64,000 bases of DNA from Paroedura picta (taxonomy: Eukaryota > Chordata > Lepidosauria > Squamata > Gekkonidae). The position numbers and the translations under genes are program-made. The notes under the pieces are model-generated. The model was not told the DNA's origin, did no database searches, and saw only the letters and a list, made by a program, of their open reading frames with translations. This document shows, in pieces, positions 1 through 12,500 of this stretch. Numbering within the stretch: position 1 is the first letter of the stretch; every line of letters starts with the position of its first letter. Where the stretch lies: NCBI RefSeq assembly GCF_049243985.1, contig NC_135370.1, positions 44,877,255 to 44,941,254 of the forward strand. Reading direction: 5' to 3'.

Positions 1-228
1 AAACTCGTCAAATGCAAGGACGACTTTTAAGCCAGGTGGTTTTTTAGACACAAACACCAAAGGGCACAAAAACTGTGTGGCAAGAGTTATTTCCGTTCAC
101 TCCCAACAAATGGTCCTGGGCGGGGGGAGAAATAAGCAGATTGCTTTAACTTCAAGGCCCCAAAACCTGCAAGCTTAAAAAGAAACACTAAGTGATCTGT
201 GAGAGGAGATTTATGAAACCTGCACTGA

Positions 229-280
229 AACCACAAGTCACGTGGGCTTTCTCCCCCCCCCCTTCTTCTTCTTTTAAATA
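229..280 (+). promoter_or_regulatory. CYTIP: Possible CYTIP promoter motifs
   Basis: Seen: AACCACA at 229-235 (reverse of the RUNX consensus), an E-box CACGTG at 239-244, a pyrimidine tract, and TTTAAATA at 273-280. If the last acts as a TATA box, transcription would start near 300-310, which suits translation from the ATG at 383. RUNX factors are known regulators of blood-cell genes and CYTIP is a blood-cell gene, but short motifs like these arise by chance. The placement is inference only. Confidence 0.3.
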
Positions 281-382
281 CTTCTACTCACAGAGGAGGT
301 TATGCTTTTAGTTGCTTCCCCTTCATCCAGTGAGGTCCTTGAAGCCGGGCCAGCCTGGAAGCGACTTTTGGAGGGGCCCAAA

Positions 383-553
383 ATGTCCTTAAAGAGGCTT
401 ATTCAGCAGAACCGCAACGTCCACTGCACGGGCTACAGCACGACGATGAATTACGCCCCCGGCTTAGAAGCGATAGGCAGCCCTCCGCTGGACAACAGAA
501 GGGCCAAACTCTCCACCGGTTCCGTGGGGACCTTGCCCAGGGATTACAAGCAG
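383..553 (+). CDS. CYTIP: CYTIP coding exon 1
   Basis: Residues 1-57, starting MSLKRLIQQN and ending LPRDYKQ, followed by the donor gtatgt at 554. The exon ends in phase 0. The ATG has A at -3. The reading frame is open upstream to an ATG at 302, so a longer N-terminus cannot be excluded from sequence alone. Confidence 0.9.
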
Positions 554-3500
554 GTATGTTGTCTATGGAGAAGGTTGCAGCCGGCCCTTCTTCATCCCTC
601 CTTCACTGTGACTTTGCTACACTTTGGGGGCTCAGAGTCACTCGCTTTCAGGACAGAATGAGGCTGAGGGCTTGTGGGGACATGGGCAAGGTCAGAGCCA
701 GTTCTGGGGGATGTGGTGGTGCAGCAGGTATCCTCAGGTGCTCACGTCTCAGAAACTCAGAAAACAGCCCCTGCCCATCTGCCACCATGCCAAGAAACCC
801 TTGCAATGCCCAGTCCCCGTGTGTGAGGATGCTAGATGATTAAACAAACAAACAACAATAACTTTATCACACCAGTGGGATAGTGGCAACTGTATTCAAC
901 TCTAACTCCGCAGGTTTGAGAATAGCCAGACAAGGTCTCCTGTTTGCTTGCTGCCTGGGAAAACTTTTAGAGCCACCTCTCTGCTAGGAATAGGCTCCAT
1001 GCCCAAGATCAATGCCCAGCTGAGCTGAAGAGGTTTTGCCTCCGCTGGGAAACTGCTGCAGCCAGGATTGCTCTCAGTGCAGAAAAGTGCTAAGAAGGGT
1101 TGTATTTTGAATCTCGAGATGCTCTCGATCCCCACCAGCCAGAGTAGTGAGGTGGTTAAGAGGGGCGGCTTGAATCCGGAGAGCTGGGTTTGATTCCGCA
1201 CTCCTCCTCCACATGCACCCAGCTGGGTGACCTTGGGCCAGTCACAGCCCTGATAAAGCTGTTCTGACTGAGCAGTAATATCAGGGCTCTCTCAGCCTCA
1301 CCCATCTCACAGGGAGTCTGTTGTGGGGAGAGGAAAGGGAAGGCAAATGCAAGCCGCTTTGAGACTCCTTCGGGTAGAGAAAAGTGGGGTATAAAACTCA
1401 ACTCTGCTTCTTCTTTAGGGAAGTCGTGATTTGTTCCCTTCCCTTAAAGGTAAAGGTATCCCCTGTGCAAGCACCGAGTCATGTCTGACCCTTGGGGTGA
1501 CGCCCTCTAGCGTTTTCATGGCAGACTCAATGCGGGGTGGTTTGCCAGTGCCTTCCCCAGTCATCACCATTTACCCCCAGCAAGCTGGGTACTCATTTTA
1601 CCGACCTCGGAAGGATGGAAGGCTGAGTCAACCTTGAGCCGGCTGCTGGGATTGAACTCCCAGCCTCATGGGCAGAGCTTTCAGACGGCTGCCTTACCAC
1701 TCTGCGCCACAAGAGGCTCTTTTCCCTTCCCTTACGTGTAATTTATTTAACATTGGGCAACAGTAATGACTAAGTTCATGACATCTCTCCAAGACATGTT
1801 TTTGTCATTCTGGTCAGGAGCAGCCTTTTATTAACTGAGCAGAAATGTTTTTTGAGGGAAGAAAAGAAAAGCCTTTTCTTTTCACACATTGGTTAATAGA
1901 GTGTACCTGGCATAACCAAATCTTTTTGGGATAGTTCTGTATCTTCTGTTCTGTATGGGTGTATGAAGTGCTGTTGGGTTTTCAAGGCAGGAGATGTTCA
2001 GAAGTGCCTTCCTCTACAGAGCAGCCCTGAAATTCCTTGGTGGTCTCCTATCCAAATCCTCCTGTAATGTTGCAATAAGTGCTTACATACAACATGACTG
2101 ACATTTGTCTACTATGATTGATGGATATCCCTGCTGGTCAAAATGGAAGGCATCACCAGTTAGCCATGGGGGAAGAACTCCTTTACAAAGAGGGTAGAAT
2201 GTGGGGACAGATTGTTTTCTAGAGCAAGCTTGGGGTAGAGGTTAGGCGTATGGACTTCTAATCTGGTGAGCCGTGTTTGATTCCGCGCTCCACCACATGC
2301 AACCAGCTGTGGTGATCTTGGGCTCGCCATGGGACTGATAAAGCTGTTCTGTCTGAGCAGTGATATCAGGGCTCTCTCGGCCTCACCCACCTCACAGGGT
2401 GTCTGTTGTGGGGAGAGGAAAGGGAAGGCGACTGTAAGCCGCTTTGAGACTCCTTTGAATAGAGAAAAGCGACATATAAGAACCACCTCTTCTTCTTCTT
2501 CTTCTTCTTCTTCTTCTTCTTCTTCTTCTTCTTCTTCTTCTTCTTCTTCTTCTTGTTACGTGAACTGAAGCTTGTTCAGTTGTATAGATTGGGAATAGGG
2601 GTGCTAGCCTCCAGGTGGGATGTGTGAATCCCACAGAATTATAGCTCATCTCCAGACTGCAGAGATCAGCCTGGAGAAAATGGAGGCTTTGGGAGGTGAT
2701 CTCTATGGCCTTTGTACCCCACGGAGGTCCCTGTCCTATCCAGGTTCTGCCCCAAACTGGTGGTGGCAACCCTGTCTCCCACCCCCAGCTTGTGTCCCAG
2801 GAGGCCCTGATGACACCTCTAACAGGGAATGGATTGATTGATGGTGGGAGGGCCAACCCACAGTGCAGAGAGGCCAAGGCCCTGCCCTGAGGTTGCCTCC
2901 TAGCTCCAGGTTTTAGAAGTCCACTGCTTCTGCCTTACCATGGCTAGTGGTTTTTAAAGCTCAGGTATTGGATGCTGGGTAGATACAGGCAAGCACTGAG
3001 CAACAGTAGCTTACCAAAATTTGCTCATTTTAGCAAGTTGGTCATTAACATCCCCCATAGTTTTATTTGTTTATTGTCACTTGCCTCGTAAAGTCCCCTG
3101 CAGAGGAGACAAGAATTAAAGCAGAAATGTCATGTTACAATTGGGCTGAAAAACCTGCCATTAAGTGTTCACTGTCAATTTTGTATGTTCTGGAAGCTTT
3201 TGCTTTGAACAAGGCCGCTTTGCAAATGAGGCTCACAGGGCTGGGATGCTGGCTTCGTCTGGCTTTTAAGTATTTGTTTGGTTTCATAACTTGGAATGCG
3301 GCAGGGTTTGCTTTTCTGTGGCAACCATCCCTGCATCAGAGAGAACATGTGTGATTGATCTTGTTCGCAGAAAATAAATTGCAACATGGAATGCTTATGC
3401 CTGGCATAAAAACAGCCTACAAAGCAACAGGGGGAAATCCTACATTACTATTTCTGGAGCAGACATCAGTGATCAATTATTCACATACCTAATTGGCACA

Positions 3501-6500
3501 AGGCACTTTTTAAAAGTGCCTATTGAAATAACCTTTTCAAATGTCTACAGGTTACAGTAGAAGAAGAAGAAGAAGAGTTGGTTCTTATATGCCGCTTTTC
3601 CCTACCCGAAGGAGGCTCAAAGCGGCTTACAGTCGCCTTCCCATTCCTCTCCCCACAACAGACACCCTGTGAGGTGGGTGAGGCTGAGAGAGCCCTGATA
3701 TTACTGCTCGGTCAGAATAGTTTTATCAGTGCTGTGGCGAGCCCAAGGTCACCCAGCTGGCTGCATGTGGGGGAGCGCAGAATCGAACCCGGCATGCCAG
3801 ATTAGAAGTCCGCACTCCTAACCACTACACCAAACTGGCTCTCAGTAACAAGTGATTATGGAGTAGAGTAAACTTTCTTTAGCACTGCGGGGAACGGCTA
3901 GCTATCAGGTCTATCTGTAGTCAGCCATCTATCCGGACAAGGTTGTAGAGGTGGAAAAAATGTAATTGTATTGACTGCTAAAGTTGGTTATTTATTTATT
4001 CAGATTTTTTAATCCTGCCTTTTCTCCAAAGTAGCAGCTAGTATCATAACAATATAAAAACTACAATAAAACCACAAGTTCAATAAAATCCAATTAAAAA
4101 CTGTGCATTTGGCATAAAAAATCAGCAGCATTGATGGTAGAGTCTACCAAAATGCAAGCTTTAAAAAAAAGACCTAAAATAGCTTGACATGTCTTTAACT
4201 CTCTGAAAAACTCGTCTATTTCCAGCTCATCTGAGGAGCATCCTCTTAGCCCTGTGATGTGTCCAAAAGAACATGCCACAGAATGTTTACCGCACAAAAT
4301 ATTAGCTGTATAAGCACTGGTGTCTCCACCGCCCTCCTTTCCACTCTTTTAAAACTGAACTGAGCTGAATTTCCTGCAACAGAAAAGGATTCAGCAGACT
4401 TTAGCCACGTCATTGACGTAGAACAAGGGCTGTTCATTGCCAGTGGTCACTGGATGTCTTCAAAAGTAATTTATGGAAACTGCAATCATAGCTAGTAAGG
4501 GAACACATGTTCATATTGTGTTCTGCAGTCCATGTTGCGCAGTTCTTTGAATTCAGACCTGGATTGGAGAGACCTCATGTCTAAGCCCCATTAAGCCATG
4601 AGACTCATTGGGTGATTCATAGGCAGTTGACTGTCTAAACATATGATACTTCATAGGATTTTTGAGAACCAGCTTGGGATAGTGGTTAAGAGTGGTAACC
4701 CCTAATCTGGAGAACTGGGTTTGATTCCCCACTCCTCCACTCGCAGCCATTGGAAGTGACCTTGGGCCAGTCACAGATCTCTCAGCCTCACCTAGATCAC
4801 CAGGGGTCTGTTGTGGGGGGAGGAAAGGTAGGTGATTTTAAGCCACTTTGGGTAATGAAAAGTGGGGTACAAAAACCCAGCTCTTCTTCTTCTCTTCTTT
4901 TTGAACCAAGCTTGAATCCAAAAAGTTTAATTCTAGGAATTCTGGGTATTCTGTTGGGTAAACATTGTTGGTCTTAAAGGTAACACTGGACTCAAACTTT
5001 GTTCTGTTGCTTCAAATCAACATGGCTGCCTCCCCCATCCCCCACCCCCCACCCCGAATCTATCACAAGGGTTTTGTGCAGGTAAAAAGTAGAAGGGGAG
5101 ACTCACAGCAGCTGCTCTGAGCACCTTGGAGGAAGGGCAGGGGTAAAAATATGGTAGGCAGATCAGCAGTTCTGCCTTGCTTGAAATGTAATGCATGTGG
5201 ATGCACTGGGTTTTATAAATAGGATTCAATTTCTATTTCTAATGCAACTGACTGACTAGCCAAACTTTTATTTCTAGCTTGCTTTATGCAGAACAAGTTC
5301 CTCAGGTGGCTCGGTCGGTCTGCAGAGGTAAGCACTTTCCTTCTTTCTAGTCCTAACATTGATACTTACTACCCATTAATGTTATGATTGTGCATGGGGG
5401 TATAAGGAATGTATAGGAGGGCCAGGGTGGAGAGGTGGAGCAGATGAAAAGCACCGGGAGTCCTGAGCAGTTCTAGCAGCTTGTACTAGGACAGAGACGT
5501 GTTAATGTGAGTTGACAGATCCTGTTGGGAACGGACGTTCATTTGAATTTTAATGATAGAACTAGAGAGCCAGGTCATCATCTCTATAGTGGAGAATTCG
5601 CCCTTCATTCCCCATGTTCTCCCTTGTAGACAGAGAACATCAGAGCACTTTTAGAGAGCCATCTGAGAGCCAGCTTGGTGTCGTGGTGAATCTGGAGAGC
5701 TGGGTTTGATTCCCCATTCCTCCTCCACATGCAGCCAGTTGGATGACCCTGGCCAGTCCCAGTTCTCTCACAGCTCTCTCAGCCTTACCTGCCTCACAGG
5801 GTGTCTGTTGTGGGCTGCTTTGAGACTCCTTTGGTGTAGTAAAAAGTGGGGTACAGAAATCCAGCACTTCTTGTAAATTGAGATCATCACTGTACAATGA
5901 ATTCAGGTCTGGTTCACATGTGAAAGAGCATAAGGTGGTCAGATGGTTTCCATGCTTCAGACTGTAGGTGGAGGATTCCATTTGGAAATGCTTTTGTGTG
6001 TTTCAAAAACAAACAGCACCCAAAAACACCATTCCCCACAAACAGAATGCCAGCACCGCAAGCAAAAAGAGGCAGCAGAACAACATAGTAGCTATCTGTT
6101 TGCAGAGGACGATCAATTGGTTGTCAACTGTGTTTGTCTTTTGTAGAAAATCACTCAAAATCTTCAAAGAGGACAATGAAACGTTTGGATTTGAAATTCA
6201 GGTGAGGCTTCAGCGTTGTGAACAGAGTGAGTCTGTGGTCATGATCCGTGTGCAGGTGTGACATGCAACAGAACTGATCCCACTGTCCTTAATCTTACAT
6301 GATAAGTTCCCTCTTCCTTAAAAAAATATGCAAAAACTGTGACAGATGTTCAGAAATCAACATTTTCATTAATGTGAAAAGAAACTTTTGGAGGAACGGA
6401 AACGCTCCCCCAAGATCACCCCAAGCTTTTCGCATCCATCTGCCCATAGCATCTTGCCCACCTGGGTGGTTGGTTCCACGCCATTGCTGTGAGTTCTCCT

Positions 6501-9500
6501 TCCGCAAGTGACCCAACCCAGCCGGGAATTCCATTGTGAGCAAATGATGTCATAATGCCAAATAGCCAATCAGATCTAGCTGTGCAGTATTGCCAATGGC
6601 AAAACAAACCAACCAACCTGAGTGGTTGGACATGAAGTTGGTGCTTTCTTTGTACCACATTCTGCCCATTCTGAAAGGTCAAAGGGAGAAGATACATGCC
6701 AGACAGAGGTAGGCCACCCAGAAGAGGAGGACGGACTAGGAGACAGTTCAGGGAACATGGTCACTCTGAGGCCAGGAAAGTCACATGATTTGCTTTGACA
6801 TGATCCTGTGGGAGGCTTTGGAAGGATTCTTTATGTGGGAGCCTCATAGGGAGATCTCAGCAGCTCTGGACAGGAGCAGAGAGCCAAATACCTACTGTAG
6901 CTTCTATTCTCACTCTCTCTCTCAGGGGGAAAACTTTACAGTTCTACTCTCCGCCCTTTCAGATCATCCAAAGTGACCCTGCTTAAACAGTTTGGCAACT
7001 GTTAAAACATAACAGTCACAAATAGTAGTCTTGTTGCTGGGTGGGAAACCTGTTTGTTCCTTCAAATTTCGTTTCGTTTCTTTAAAAAGAGGAAATGCTT
7101 GTCCTGTTGGCCGTGTTTAAATATGCAAAGAGGGGCAAAGCACCAGCCGCTTGAAGAATAAAATTATTATGAGGAGAGGCAAACTTTGTGTAGAAAGAGG
7201 AGAGGGAGACCTAACTAACTGTCTTAACTGCTGTTCCACATTCATTCTGTGTGTTCTGGAGGCAAGCAGGGAGGAAGTGTGCTCAGTAGGGCAGGAAGTC
7301 CCCTTTTAAGCCAATCAGGACCCTGGAGGAGAGTGTTTGAAAAACATCAGCAAGCTCCTATTCCAGCTATGCTAAATACACATCCTCTCCGATGCCCCCT
7401 GTAGGATACTCCTCATATGCTCTTGAACAGGGGTAGTCAAACTGCGGCCCTCCAGATGTCCGTGGACTACAATTCCCAGGAGCCCCTGCCAGCGACTGCA
7501 GTCGCTGGCAGGGGCTCCTGGGAATTGTAGTCCACGGACATCTGGAGGGCCGCAGTTTGACTACCCCTGCTCTTGAATCATGCAGATTAGACTTTGCAGA
7601 TTCCAACATGCCTTAGTGCTGCAGAGGGGGAGTCCATGCTATTAGACATATTTGCCAAGCAGGGTCCCTTGTACAATTGCCGCTTGGAAGGATCTGCAAA
7701 ATAGGGTGACGGACTGCAAGGTAACCCTGTGCTTCTGCCATTTACAGACTCTTCGATTTCAGCCGCAAACCAATTGCAGCTTGGAAAGCTGCACGTATAT
7801 CTGCAAAGTAAAGGAAGGAAGCCCTGCCTACCTCTCTGGACTCCAAAGTGGTAACTTCCAGTTTGCTGCTCTCTTCATTTTGCAGATTCAGAAAGAAAGA
7901 AACAAATATGGGTGAGGGGTGGCAGCTCCAGCAATCAGTTTTGAGCTAATAAGATAATGCCAATTGGTTAGCGCATCCTCTCTGCCCTTCTGGATTGAGA
8001 AGACAGTGATACATGGGTCATACTTTTGTAATTCCAGGCTTAAATACTAGGCTGCTTCCATATAGGAGGGATAATGCACTTACAAACAATTGCTAAAATG
8101 TGTTGAAAGTGTATTATCCAACATGTGTGAAAGCGGTTCTGCATCGGAAGGGACGAGAGGATATGACCGATATGTGTGCCACTTACACTTGGATCTTCAT
8201 TGCCTGGGATTAGGGATGCCAGGCCCCAGGTGGGACCTGGGATTCCCTGGAATTCTAGCTCATCTCCAGATTAAAGAGATCAATTCCTCTGGAGGAAATG
8301 GCTGCTTGGGAGGGTGGACTCCACAGCATTATACCCTGCCCCAAATCCCACCCACTCCCAGCTCCACCCCCAAAGTCTCCAGGGATTTCCCAACCCAGAG
8401 CTGGCAACCCTACCTGGGGTCTGTGTAACCTGAAGGACTTCCTCACCCTTGAGCCTCAGCCTGTGCCCAATTACAGTCGGGGGATCAATCAACTTTACTT
8501 TGTATCCTTTCATTGTGAGAAGTTATGTCAGTGACATTGAAAAGTACAGCTTTCATCGCTGGGTCCCCCAGTTTTCTCGTGGCCCATCTTCAGGTATGGG
8601 GAGAAGCCTGTCCTCGTGTTTTCCATATATGAACAGCAACACTTGAAGAGAAAAAACTACCTGTTGCGCTGGATTAATAGATTCCAGTTGTTTCTTTCTT
8701 ACATTTCCAGTGAGATAGAAGCTTTTGGGTGGCAACAGGTGGGGGTTTACTAGGCTCCAGAGGAGATGGGCAGATGGGAATGGTGTTGCACAATGTCACT
8801 TAGAGTCCCTCCGCCCCCCCTCAAAATATTGTCACTGTGTCATGGCAGCACTTTGGGAATCTATGGTTTTTCCATAGAGATTTGGTAGATCCCTAGAGTT
8901 TCCTAGTACCATGCTGACGTCACTTCCAGTTTTTTGTCTGGAAGTGACATTGCACAATGTCATTTTTCTCTCCATGTTTTCTCCTGCTGCTCATACAAGC
9001 GGCCGTAGGGGGCCATCAAGGATTAGCAGGGACCTCCCATTGGAAGTGGATAAGGGTCACCCCTAGTTGCCCATGGTACCTTTGCTGGGTACTTTTGAGG
9101 GCCTGAAACAGTCAAGGCAGTTTCCCTTATTCAATAGGGCTCACCACTTTGAACCCTGAGCGATTTATAACCGTCTCCAAGGAATAAAATACATGTGCTG
9201 ATTATTTGCATGTTGAATTGCCACAGGTTATATTCTGACCCATATCAACCGGGTGAGCACCGAAGGGCTCAGTCACAAGCAAATGGTGGATTTGATCAGA
9301 TTGTCCGAGAATCCATTAAGGTAAATGCAATGATAAATAGAGAACCATGGCTGTAGCCACACGTTGCTGGGGATTGTGCCATTGCTGTGCTATGTGGAAT
9401 AAACCAGTTTTCAGTTTTAGCTGCTGTGCAATAGTCAATGATGTGCAGATGCATCCATCCATTTTTTCTGTTTAATCTTTTTAACCCACCTGTCTTCTAA

Positions 9501-12500
9501 GGAGCTCCAGGTTCTTACCTCTGCTACATTATCCGTTCCACTTAATATTTCTCGTAAGGGCTTGGAGGAGGGGCTGGTCTCATGACTTAAGTGCCACTCA
9601 GCACTTAATGCCCAATCAGGGTGGCTGTCCTGTCCCTGAGTGCCTCCTCCAACTAGGTTGCCTGTCTGACCAGCAGCCAGCCAATCGCCTTCTGTCCCCC
9701 ACTCCTGACCACCCCCCCTCCTTCCAATTTCCTCCGAGGCTCAGAGGCTGCAGATCCCTGCTGTGTGAGAGCTGCCCCTGCCAGTGAGTTCCCTTCCTGG
9801 GGGCCTCCAGCCTGCAGCCTTTCCAGGTCCTGGGGGGAGGGAGAGGCCATAGAGTTCTTCCACCCTGTCCCCCAATCTAGTGCCCATTGTATTCCTGAAG
9901 GCAACAGGCTTGGCCCCTGATCTTCCCTATAATCCACTGAGCTCAGTTAAACTGAGTGCATGACCTTATTTCAGATGATGACCTTATTTTTGCCTTATTT
10001 CTGTGAAAGGGCAGTGGACTTTTAAAAAGGGGGAAAATTCCAAGTTATTGTGCATCTGGATGAAGTTTATCAATGGGAAAATGGGAAAACATGCAGAGAA
10101 GGACGCAGCATGTTCTTCTTGGGGCCAGCTCCTATTCCTTTCCTCGTTTTCTTCTCTTTTTTCCAACCACTCTCACACTTGTACACTGCTGGATGGCATT
10201 ATGGATTCTTCTCCCAATAGGTTGCATGTCACCGTGTGTTACCACCACCACGCCTTGCCTTGAATCAGAAGGATGATAGGGAGCATGGACTTCATCAGTT
10301 TTTATTCACCAGAACTACCAGGATTTCATTTAGCATGCCCCCGTTCTGAGAGCCACCAGTTGCAAAAGCACTTTGAAAGTCCAGCATGGGCCCTGGAGAA
10401 CTGGGCTGATCCCCACTTCTCTTTGCAAAGCCCGCTGGGTAACCTTGGGCCAGTCACAGTTCTCTCAGAGCTCTCTTAGCCATACCTACCTCACAGGGAA
10501 GGAGCTTGTAAACTGCTTTGAGACTCCTTAAGGCAGAGAAAAGAGGGGTACAAAACCCAACTCTTCTTGTTTGTTTTTGTTTAAAAATTAATCTATTTCT
10601 ATAAATGTATGCAATACCCCCATCTTCACCAGATTCTCAGTTAAGCAACAAGAGATTGCTGATGCCACTTGGCTCTGTTTATGAACATTCTATGGCTGGC
10701 CAGTTTGGTACCACAGGTCTAGACTAGATAAAACCTTGCATCTAATCTTGCCTGGGCATTTCTTATCCTCTGTTCTTGTGTTGTTTACAGGTTGGATGTT
10801 GTGAATGAAGCCTTGGTTTTGAAAAGGATGGAACTGGAAACCAAACTGCATCTTTTAAAGGTACAGATTCTTCGAAGGGTTTAAAATATCAGTTGCATTA
10901 CAGAACGTAGCATCAGCTGTAGTGGGTGAAGCTAGCTCTGTCCAAACAGACTTTCATCAAAGCGACTTTGGGGAACTTTCTACTCCCTTGAGCAATGCAA
11001 CCTATGAGTCTGGAACTAGCAGAGTTCTGCTTTACCATTGCCAGTGCCAGCGTGGATCTGCTGAATCAGCTTTTCATAGTGGATACAGCCACGAGATGCC
11101 CTAAGGCATGGGTAGTCAACCTGTGGTCCACCAGATGTCCATGGACTACAATTCCCATGAGCCCCTGCCAGCGTTTGCTGGCAGGGGCTCATGGGAATTG
11201 TAGTCCATGGACATCTGGAGGACCACAGGTTGACTACCCCTGCCCCAAGGTTACCATGATCCCCTGCCAATGGGCCATGCTCATGGTAATTGTAGTCCAT
11301 GGACATCTGGAGAGCCACAATTTGGACACCACTTCACTAGGATGTGAGACATTCAGGTTCCAATCCCCAATCTTGCTGTAAAGCTTGCTGGGTGAGCTTT
11401 CTCTCTGTCTACCTCACAGGGTTGTTGTGACAATAATTTGTTTTATTTCTATTTTAATTTCTAGACTGCCCCTCCCTGCAAGTGGGCTTGGGGCAGTTTG
11501 CAACATGAGTCTACATTTAAAAAAAACATTTAAAGAGCATATTAGAACATCATAAAATATAGAATGTTGCTGTTGCCGCTGGCATCATTGCCTACCTGAC
11601 CATTCTGTTCTGCACAATGCTGAGATGTTCCCCAATCAGTGCGGGGAGAAGCCAGAGTGGGCGTAGGAGGACGGACATGAAGAGGAGAGGTGAAGAGAGG
11701 CCCGTTGTTGTTCCTCAGTGGTCCTGGCCTCAGTCACAGGCCTGGTGGAAGAGTGCTGTTTTACAGGCACAACAGAACGTTGTCAGTTCCATCCAGGCCT
11801 CTACTGGTAACTTGTTCCACCAGGCAGGAGCCAAGGCCAAAATGGCCATCCAGGTCTCTTTGGGGCCAGGGATCACCAACAAGACGGTGTTTCCAGAGCA
11901 TGAAGTACTTAGGGAGACATGGAGAGGTGGTCCCGTCGTTACGCATCAAATGTTGTACACCAGGGGTAGTCAACCTGTGGTCCTCCAGATGTCCATGGAC
12001 TACAATTCCCATGAGCCCCTGCCAGCAAACGCTGGCAGAGGCTCATGGGAATTGTTGTCCATGGACATCAGGAGGACCACAGGTTGACTACCCCTGTTGT
12101 ACACTACTCTGAGTTCCTTTGAGGAAGGGCAAAATGAAAATTAACACATAAAGAGTTGCGGCCTGAGTTTTATGATAACGTAAGCCATTCTGCAGACCCA
12201 TGTCGCCTCAATTAGCCTTGGGGCTGTGCAGGAAAGGGAAATGGGCTTTCCCAGCCACCACCCAGTTCCGCTGTTGGGCACTCAGTTTATGAGGATTTGG
12301 AAATGTTCATAACAACGCTGGGAGCCAAGTTTCAAGCAGCAAAACGGCGTGGAGTTCAAAGTGTTCGACGCCACTTCCCTCCCTGCAGGACCCGAGGCCA
12401 GCTGAGGCTGCAGGAGCTTGCAATTTCCATTTTAGGAACAGTACGAGACATGTGACCTCTGATCACCGTCTCAAGAAGAAAATAATGCCCCTCTTCCTCC

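Larger units (their letters stand above)
554..5277 (+). other. CYTIP: CYTIP intron 1
   Basis: A 4.7 kb intron with donor gtatgt and acceptor tttctag. It holds five CORE-SINE copies or parts, one Sauria SINE, a diverged 5S-derived SINE, a (TTC)n tract and one GGTTGCCA-type MITE, listed separately. The remaining stretches (about 554-1130, 1735-1960, 2906-3556 and 4450-4660) show nothing I recognise. Confidence 0.85.
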
